From Valencia hispanica (Eukaryota > Chordata > Actinopteri > Cyprinodontiformes > Valenciidae), in contig OY747721.1 of the NCBI GenBank assembly GCA_963556495.2, forward strand, positions 33,140,349-33,204,348: a stretch of 64,000 nucleotides of DNA. Reading direction: 5' to 3'. Shown piece by piece: positions 56,560 to 64,000 of the stretch. Positions within the stretch are counted from its first letter, which is position 1. Each line of letters begins with the position of its first letter. Made by a program: the position numbers and the translations under genes. The notes under the pieces are model-generated. The model was not told the DNA's origin. It made no database searches and saw nothing but the letters and a program-made list of their open reading frames with translations.

Positions 56560-57640
56560 AACTTTCAGAGAGAATTCCAGGTGATCAACATGTCTGGGCA
56601 AGCGCTGATTTAGATCGACACAAAAGTAACTCTTGACTTTTAATTTGCTTGGTACATCAATCTTCTAGTTTTTTGTTTATTTACAGCTTAATAGGTGACA
56701 AATAGTTTTTTTTTATAGCTTTCATTAAATGGTTTTCAATCTATCAGAACCTGTTTTAATAACACTAATCACATGGCTGTTTTTATAACAATGCTCACAA
56801 CCTTTATTTACAGGTATTTGCAAGCTCTTCGCATCATGATCTAGAGTGCTGTGAGAAAGTATTTGCCTACTTACGGAATTTCTTCTGCTTTTGCTTTTTT
56901 TGGTGACACATTATTGTTTCAGATCATCAACCGAATCAGACGATAGATAAGAACGTAATTCATGGTTCCATGAATTATTAATCCAGGTCTGGGGAAAACA
57001 AATTAGCCCCAGACCACCACCCTACCTCTGTTAACGAGACACCCACCTTCCAAAAGGTTCCACTTTTGTCTCGTCCGTCCCAAAAAATATTTCCCTCAAA
57101 ACTCTTGGGGATCATCAAGATGTTTTTATGGCTAATGTGGGACGGGTTTTCAATAATGGAGGCTCTTTTCGCTCAACATTGTCTGTTCTCTGTTGAATCA
57201 TGAACTCTGACCTTAACTCAGACACCTGAGACCTGCAGAGCCTCAGGTTTTGTTCTTGGGTCTTTCATGACCTCCTGGGTGAATTGTTGATGTGCTCTTT
57301 GAGAAATTGTGGTAGTATGTCCAATCCAGGGAAGGCTCACCACCGTTCCTTGTTTCTGATAGCTCTTACTGTGATTGAATGTTATCCCTGTCCAGGCTTA
57401 TAGAGTTGAGTGACTTTGTTTTTCATCTGTTCTTGAACCTCTTTAGATCAGGCCATTGTGTGTTGACTTTTGAGATCTATTAGAAATCAGTCCTCCTGAG
57501 TGTGGGCAGTGATGTTGAACTTTCTTACCAAAGAAATGCGTTTAGTCGCTATTAACGTTTAGTGGCTAGTCACGATTGAATGAGTGGGATGATTACTTTT
57601 TCAAATGACTCCAGGTTGGTTTGGAGTGCTTCCTCCTAAT
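56560..57640. other. Intergenic, degenerate repeat DNA
   Basis: AT-rich. From about 56850 to 57530 the wording (gtgctgtgagaaagtatttgcc, agacccaccaccc-like, ttcatgacctcctgggtg) resembles a decayed DNA-transposon-derived repeat. No open frame of note and no exon. Confidence 0.4.
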
Positions 57641-57641
57641 A

Positions 57642-59137
57642 AACTCAGCAAAAAAAGAAACGTCCCTTTTTCAGGACTGTGTATTTCAACAATAATGTTG
57701 TAAAAATCCAAATAACTTTACAGATCTTCATTGTAAAGGGTTTAAACAATGTTTTTTCATGCATGTTCAATTAACCATAATCAATTAATTAATATGCACC
57801 TGTGGAATGGTCGTTAAGACCTTAACAGCTTACAGAAAATAGGCATTTAAGGTCACAGTTCTAAAAACGCAGGAGACTAAAGAGACTTGTCTACCGACTG
57901 TGAAAAACACCCAAAGAAAGATGCCCAGGGTCCCTGCTCATCTGCGTGAACGTGCATTAGGCATGCTGCAGGGAGGCATGAGGACTGCTGATGTGGCTAG
58001 GGCAATAAATTGCCATGTCCGCACTGTGAGACGCCTAAGACAGCGCTACAGGGAGACAGGAAGGACAGCTAATCATCCTCGCAGTGGAAGACCACGTGTA
58101 ACAACACCTGCACAGGATCGGTACATCCAAATATCACACCTGCGTGACGGGTACAGGATGGCCACAACAACTGCCCGAGTCACACCAGGATCACACAATT
58201 CCTCCATCAGTGCTCAGACTGTCCGCAATAGGCTGAGAGGGGCTGGACTGAGGGCTGTAGGCCTGTTGTAAGGCAGGTCCTTACCAGACATCACCAGCAA
58301 CAACGCCGCCTATGGGCACAGACCCACCTTCGCTGGACCAGACAGGAAGTGGCAAAAAGTGCTCTTCACTGATGAGTCACGGTTTTGTCTCACCAGGGGT
58401 GATGGACGGATTCGTGTTTATCGTCGAAGGATTGAGCGTTACACCGAGGCCTGTACCCTGGAGCGGGATCGATTTGGAGGTGGGGGGTCCGTCATGGTCT
58501 GGGGCGGTATATCACATCTCCATCGGACTGAGCTTGTTGTCATTGCAGGCAATCTCAATGCCTTGCGGTACAGGGAAGACATCCTCCTCCCTCATGTGGT
58601 ACCCTTTATGCATGCTCATCCGGACATGATCCTCCAGCAGGACAATGCCACCAGCCATACTGCTTGTTCTGTGCGTGAAATTCTGCATGACAGCAATGTC
58701 AGTGTTCTGCCATGGCCAGCGAAGAGCCCGGATCTCAATCCCATTGAACACGTCTGGGACCTGATGGATCGCAGGGTTAGGGCTAGGGCCATTCCCCCCA
58801 GAAATGTCCAGGAACTTACAAGTGCCTTGGTGGAAGAGTGGGGTAACATCTCACAGCAAGAACTGACAAATCTGGTCCAGTCCATGAGGAGGAGATGCAC
58901 TGCAGTACTTCAAGCAGCTGGTGGCCACACCAGATACTGACTGGTACTTTTGATTTTGAGCCTCCCTTCATTCAAGGACACATTATTCTATTTCTGTTAG
59001 TCACATGTCTGTGAAACATTTTTAGTTTACGTCTTATGGTGTTGAGTCTTTTAGTGTTCATACAAATATTTACACACATTGTTTACTGAAAGTAAAAACA
59101 GTTGAAAGTCAGAGGACGTTTCTTTTTTTGCTGAGTT
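57642..59137 (+). mobile_element. Tc1-like transposon, fourth family, nearly intact
   Basis: Ends are aactcagcaaaaaaagaaac and gtttctttttttgctgagtt, with TA on each side (57640-57641 and 59138-59139). It is about 1.5 kb. The transposase occupies most of the plus strand in two frames. The near-perfect termini and well-preserved coding sequence make it the youngest Tc1 copy here. Confidence 0.92.
57921..58940 (+). pseudogene. Tc1-like transposase with frameshifts
   Basis: The first part, from MPRVPAHLRERALGMLQGGM (57921), holds two helix-turn-helix motifs (ADVARAINCHVRTVRRLRQR; SAQTVRNRLRGAGLRAVG) and stops at 58269-58271. The second part, open from about 58270 to 58940, carries LFTDESRF, GGGSVMVWGGI, LQQDNATSHTA and WPAKSPDLNPIEHVWDLMDR, so all three catalytic acidic residues (D, D, E) are in place. 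The break appears to be a single-base loss near 58254-58258; a one-base difference near 58345 may add to it. Otherwise the protein would be of normal length, about 340 residues. Confidence 0.88.
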
Positions 59138-59149
59138 TAAATGAGAGCC

Positions 59150-59760
59150 GCATCTAAAATTAAAATATTCAAACTGAAAAGAGAACTGTATTGACCAGAC
59201 ACACCTACATACAATGTAACACCTCGACCAAAGGCTCGTCTGGTGACAGCAGTAGCTGATGCTTGGCGCTCTTGTTGAAGTCTCCAACTTAGTTGGCCAC
59301 CGTCATTTCTGCTCAACATGAATTGACTCAAACAGCACTGAGCCCCACTGGCCCCTAGTCCAGGGCAAATGCTCCCTGGTCAATGCAAGACAATGGCCCC
59401 TGTGCCTGGTGGTGTGGTCAGGTATCCCTGCAAGATGTCTAGCAGGCAGACCACTCTGCTGTAAACCCTTTCAAGTGATCTGACGTGACTTGGATGCCTC
59501 TCACATCCTTTAAATGTGCCAGGAGTTGAGTGGCACTCATCAACCAGTTTCTTTTGCAACCTGCTGATGACACTCTGTGACGCTCTAAGCTCAGTGGCCA
59601 CTTCCATAAAGGTTCTGTTGATCTGTTTTTAGGGGTCATCTTGATGTCAGAATGTGAACAGGATGATGACTGTTTAAATACCAATTCTGATTGAACCAGA
59701 ATATTGGTCGATTCATGGATCAAACTCCTGTGCAAAAAGTACTGACGCATTATGGACATG
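59150..59760 (-). mobile_element. Tc1-like transposase fragment, fifth family
   Basis: Minus-strand frames (starting near 59640) read FMEVATELRASQSVISRLQK, the first helix-turn-helix of a Tc1 transposase. Further along are frameshifted traces (NDGGQLSWRLQQERQASATA; VTRRAFGRGVTLYVG). The catalytic core is absent and no termini were found. It abuts the element at 57642-59137 but is of another family. Confidence 0.65.
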
Positions 59761-60854
59761 TGTTTTGAAAAATGTAGCTTTTTTTGAGAATAGTATGATT
59801 ACACTCGCTAGAATGGTGCTTTATTGGTCACAATGATGTGCTAGTTCTTATTTCTAATGCATTTAATGAATAGGGAAGAAACATTTACCCAAAAATGGCA
59901 GGATTCTGGTCTGGTTTTTAATTTCCCACATTTCTTTATTGCTCATTTGGCCACCAGTTTATGACGTAAACTCAGAAAGCTCTGCCAGGTCTCCTCTGAC
60001 CTTCTGCCAGCCTAAACACTTTTCCCTTATTTCATGTGAAAACTCCTTCCAGTCTGCTTCATCATCACCTCTACACCCAGGTCATCCTCTGACTGACAGA
60101 CAAACGCGCCCAGTATTTTGTGGATATGTGAATAAATTGTGTGATGTTCTCAGCCCTTTAGGCAAAATGTATGAAAAAAAAAATTTGTATGCTCCCATGC
60201 TCGCCGTTAAATAAAAAAAAAAGATTATTTGCGAGACAGTAGTTTTTCCAGCTTAAAAAAATATATACATCATCGCTGACCATGTAGCTATTTCACCTTT
60301 CAGCAGCTGTTTATGCTTAAACAAAAAACGTTCACATTTGGTTTGGGGAATATTTTACTTCTTTACATGTTAAAAGGTATGCTTGATGGTCGAACATGAA
60401 CACAAAAATATAACTTAACAAAAAAAAAAAAGCTTGATTATGGAACTGAAAGAAACATATGTGAATAAAAACATGAGTAGAAATTAAAATATCTACTTTC
60501 ATACCCTAACCCTGCTGTTCACTGTCTGTAGAGAAAAGATGCTGTTGCATAGTTAGCTTTGTGTTGTTGTCTGTCGCCATGCCGGGAACAGAGCGAACAG
60601 CTGTAACACTAAATAAAACAGCAGATTTCACACTGGAAAGACTGATTTGGAATAGATAATAAAACTCCTCGCATTTCCACTTTGGATCCACGTGCCACCT
60701 TATTGCTGATAAAAATCCAGCTGGAACATCGTGGGTTTATCGGTTAGCTTCCATCCCGACATCTCTGCTCCAGTGAGCGGGAATGGGAGGCGCCTGTAAT
60801 GGAATCTGGACCACTTGCAATCTTAGCTTAAGTTTTTACACAGAGGGACTACTG
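59761..60854. other. NARF 3' flank
   Basis: AT-rich DNA with several A-runs (60171-60182, 60219-60225, 60420-60432). No exon or element that I can support. Confidence 0.4.
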
Positions 60855-60860
60855 TTTATT
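60855..60860 (-). terminator. Candidate polyadenylation signal of NARF
   Basis: AATAAA on the minus strand, about 150 bases beyond the NARF stop codon. It is a plausible 3' end signal; other signals further downstream are not excluded. Confidence 0.45.
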
Positions 60861-61012
60861 AAAGGAGACAGCGCCCTCTTATGGTTAAAAAGATGAATGA
60901 CCTGTAGAGACCTCACTGGTCTTTTTTGCTGCATGGTCCACAGCTTGCTCTTCAGTGGTTCTTGAACTGCAAACCGGTTGTTCCAAGTGGAACCGTCACC
61001 CACCCAGGTCAT

Positions 61013-62584
61013 TCACCACTCCATGTGTGGAGGCTGTGTGTGGCTCTGACTCTGTCCTCGGAACTCTGTGTGCAGCAGCTTGCTGGCCTGTGGCGAGTCC
61101 TGGCCTTGCAGCCAGTCTTGATACAGAGTGTTCAGGATGGGGTTCAGTTCTGGCAGGCGGACCGGCAGGCTGCTGTAGACCTCCTCCATCTGCTGAACCA
61201 GGGCTCTATCGACCCGTCCTCCCGCCTCACTCTCCGCCTGACCTCGGCCACTCAGGCACCCTGAAGTAGAGAGGACGCAGGGTAAAAAGATCAGCTCAGA
61301 CTCTCCTCACAGATTAAAGCGGTCGGCGCCGGCGGCGCTGAGGTGTACCTCCAGGGCAGGACAGCACCTCCACCAGCTGGTAAGGGACGCGGCCCTTTCT
61401 CATCCGGTGCACCAGGGTCTGGATGTTCCGAAAGCCGTAGATGGCAGCGAACTGCAGCAGGGTCTCCCCGTCCCGCTCCAGCGTCACTTCCTGGAAGTCG
61501 CGGTTTCTGTAAAACCAGCAACATTTCTTTTCAGAGAACCATATATTGAAGCATTTTAATACTTATCTTTTTTTTTTTTCAACAAAACATAACTACAGAC
61601 TTTGCATTAACGAACGCTGTCTTATAAAAATGTTCATACTCCCTGAACTTTTACAATTTGTCAGATTACAGAAACAAATTTTATTGGCTTAATTGAGATA
61701 TGATCAACCAACCAGTGCATAATTGTAGAGTGGATATGAGAGGATGGTTTTAAACAGTAAAAATCTGCTTTGGACATAAATAACACTGTCTAATCCATCA
61801 TTTCAAAATGGAAAGATTACGACACAACTCCAAAACTACAAAGACATGACTGTCAATGGAAATTGACAGTGTTAGCATTAATCAGAGAAGCAGCCATGAG
61901 CTGCAGCTCAGGTGGGAGATCTTCCTTCCATTGCACACTTCCATTGTCGGGCACCACTGTGTGTTTGTGATTTGGAAAAGTGTGGGAATACTTTTGCATG
62001 GTACTGTAATGTTTTTAGGACTCTGACCTGAGGGTTTTGTAAGTGATTTCCTGAACATCCAGACCGAACAGCTCTTTAGCTGTGTGTTTGAACACATGTT
62101 CCAGGAATCCTTCCGAGCCTCTACCATCGTGCCTCATCAGCGCCTCGTCCCCGCCTTCTCCCAGTCTGCAAGCACATGAAACCGTTAAAGAAAGTAAATA
62201 AAGACAGGACAAATGGATTATGTGATGAGCTAAAATGAAGTCTTTATATTCATTGCCTAAGATGAGTTCATTACCCGCCGAGGTTATGTTTTTGGCAGGG
62301 TTTGTCTGTCTGTGTTAGTAACATAACTCAAAAAGTCAAGACAGATTTTGATTACAAGTTTAGGAAATGGGACCAGGAACAAGTGATTCGATTTTGAGGG
62401 AGATCTGGATCACCGTGGTGGTGGTGGGGGGTGGGGTCTCAGAGTGCTTTTCTAGTTTGAAAAATCAAATTTTTTTAAACTGTATTTTGTTTTATGTCGT
62501 TGTGAACTCACACTTGATCCAGTGGAACAGAGTCCACCTCCTCCACGGATATCTTCCTCTTCTCCATCAGGTGATAGATCTCCT
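61013..62584 (-). CDS. narf: NARF (prelamin A recognition factor; [FeFe]-hydrogenase-like), last four exons
   Basis: Exons (minus strand): 62512-62584, 62028-62165, 61349-61506, 61013-61260, ending in TGA at 61013-61015; phases are consistent. They encode about 204 residues, the C-terminal 40-45% of a protein that is usually about 455-475 long. Landmarks are [25 protein letters not shown] and [27 protein letters not shown], the [13 protein letters not shown] helix, [15 protein letters not shown] with the two cysteines of the hydrogenase-like cluster site; and [19 protein letters not shown] then [20 protein letters not shown], ending PPHMEW. The family holds Fe-S clusters; NARF binds prelamin A in the nucleus, while its paralogue CIAO3 works in cytosolic Fe-S assembly. 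GRGQA and [11 protein letters not shown] favour NARF over CIAO3, and human NARF shares 17q25 with FDXR. The 5' exons lie beyond the right edge or were not found in 62585-64000. Confidence 0.88.
61560..62015. mobile_element. Tc1-derived MITE in a NARF intron
   Basis: The left part reads tgttcatactccctgaactt and the right part gggaatacttttgcatggtactgtaa, the kind of ends left by Tc1/mariner non-autonomous elements. Between them are 'aaattttattggctt' and a decayed interior. It has no coding function. Confidence 0.45.
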
Positions 62585-63640
62585 CTGAAACATGAATCAC
62601 ACATTGATCAGTGGATCAGTCAGATATTCTAGCAGGGAAAACATAGCAAAAAAAAAACAAAAAAACATAAAGCTGAGATTATATCGCCAACATCTTTTAT
62701 GGTTGGACTTGTCACCCAGGAGCAACGATAGCTAAAAGTGACTTTGCCTAGTGATTATATGGCTTAGGGGCCCAAAATGGACTATCATGGGAGAGAAAAA
62801 CTAAATGTGGCTTAATCAAGTTCCAGTTTTTTACAGAACCGACATAAAGAACTGTCCAGATGGAACAGGGTAGTAAAACTCATTTCTTCCTTCTGTGGTG
62901 GCAGATTCCATACAGAACAGTCCGGTTTTCTGAGAACACTTCTTTTCCTCGGACTTCTCAGGTTTTCCAACAATACAATGCCAAACACATGCTACAAACA
63001 CTATTGGGAAACAGTATAAGAGTACTGGGCTAACCAGCCTGCATTCCTCACATGTGACCAATAGTGAACGTTTGGAGGATTATTAAAAGGAAAAAATCTA
63101 TACCTAGTTATAGAGCTCCGGATGTCACGTGACTCTCAGAGCGTAGACGCCACGCTGGCAGACACGAACGTCATCAAAATGAACGTCACTGGCTGGGATT
63201 TTACTCCGTCAGAGTTTACTTCCTATTTTAAAACGGAAGATATTATTGTATATACCAGGAAATTAAAAGGATGAAACATCTCCGACCCTTAACATGCCCC
63301 TGGGATACTTCAGAAGCTGTCAGGGCGGACCTGAGATACCCTGACACAAGGGCATCAGTTTGTTTTTAAAGATGCTGGGAACAATAACCATAATCTTAAG
63401 TGCGGTTTGAAGATGGCTAAGGACAACTATTTTTAATTATTCATATACTCTATAAATATTAATCATTAATCATAATAAACAGGTGTTGAAAATTGCATCT
63501 TTATTCCATCAATAAAAGTTGAAAACCATTGGCTTATGCGTTTTGTTTTTCAGACGTCATTAAAAAAACCATCATTGGGAAGTTGGCTTGCATGGCTTCA
63601 TTAAAATCCACATCATACCGCAAAGAACAATGTTAGCTAT
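62585..63640. other. NARF intron or upstream sequence
   Basis: No further NARF exon could be recognised. About 63110-63340 is less AT-rich and reads like part of an interspersed repeat (cgtgactctcagagcgtagac, gacacgaacgtcatc). Confidence 0.35.
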
Positions 63641-63643
63641 ATA

Positions 63644-64000
63644 CAGTCGTGGCCAAGTTTTGAGAATTACATAAATATTGGAAATTGGAAAAGATGCTGC
63701 TTAAGTTTTTATAATTGCAATTTGCATATACTCCAGAATGTTATGAACAGTGATCAGATGAATTGCATAGTCCTTCTTTGCCATGAAAATTCCACTGCAT
63801 TTCAGTGCTGTCATTGAAGGACCTGCTGAGATCATTTCAGTAATCATTTTGTTAACTCAGGTGAGATTGTTGACGAGCACAAGGCTGGAGATCATTATGT
63901 CAGGCTGATTAGGTTAGAATGGCAGACTTGACATGTTAAAAGGAGGGTGATGCTTGAAATCATTGTTCTTCCATTGTTAACCATGGTGACCTGCAAAGAA
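63644..64000 (+). mobile_element. Tc1-like transposon, sixth family, cut by window end
   Basis: TA (63642-63643) is followed by cagtcgtggccaagttttga, a Tc1 terminus common in fish. 'tttgcatatactccagaatg' and 'gtgatcagatgaattgcatag' follow, and the 3' part, ccatggtgacctgcaaag, is near the start of the transposase. The remainder is outside the window. Confidence 0.8.

Noticed and set aside
61343..61549. Plus-strand frame over the NARF exon
   Set aside because: It is antisense to a clear NARF exon that joins its neighbours in phase.

Overview
The window looks like teleost fish nuclear DNA. It has intron-rich vertebrate genes with GT-AG splice sites, several Tc1/mariner families, L2/CR1-type LINE fragments whose tails read 'tatagcac', MITEs of the 'gggctgggcgatat' kind, a tRNA-derived SINE and AT-rich intergenic DNA. 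I assign no species. All exon models were assembled by eye from reading frame and splice sites; no alignment or transcript data were available.

Four protein genes are supported, all on the minus strand. (1) FDXR, mitochondrial NADPH:adrenodoxin reductase, is complete from 21780 down to 3119: 12 exons, 498 residues, every splice phase consistent. (2) A four-exon single-pass Ig V-set receptor lies at 24743-27624 (254 residues); I think it is CD7-like. (3) A three-exon single-pass receptor or ligand with a six-cysteine ectodomain lies at 44986-45802 (206 residues, family not recognised). (4) The last four exons of a NARF/CIAO3-type [FeFe]-hydrogenase-like protein, best matched by NARF, lie at 61013-62584; its 5' part is beyond the right edge. 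In humans FDXR, CD7, SECTM1 and NARF all lie on 17q25, so the order suggests an ancient linkage, and the middle Ig gene could be a fish counterpart of a CD7 ligand. That last step is inference.

Layout: 1-300, edge of a LINE; 3.1-21.8 kb, FDXR, with introns full of transposons (two related Tc1 elements, hAT-like MITEs, a SINE, a LINE remnant); 24.7-27.6 kb, CD7-like gene; 28.4-40.4 kb, an array of minus-strand LINEs, including one with an SGNH-type ORF1 and an internally deleted but open ORF2; 40.7-42.9 kb, a decayed endogenous retrovirus remnant; 45-45.8 kb, second Ig gene; 47-60 kb, DNA transposons, a (GA)n tract and a perfect hairpin; 61-62.6 kb, NARF; 63.6 kb to the end, the start of another Tc1 element.

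The best candidates for something undescribed are the paired immune-type receptor genes between FDXR and NARF, a plus-strand orphan exon-like ORF in FDXR intron 3, a perfect 28-bp-arm hairpin at 56485-56548, and the retroviral remnant in which env-like sequence follows the primer-binding site directly.
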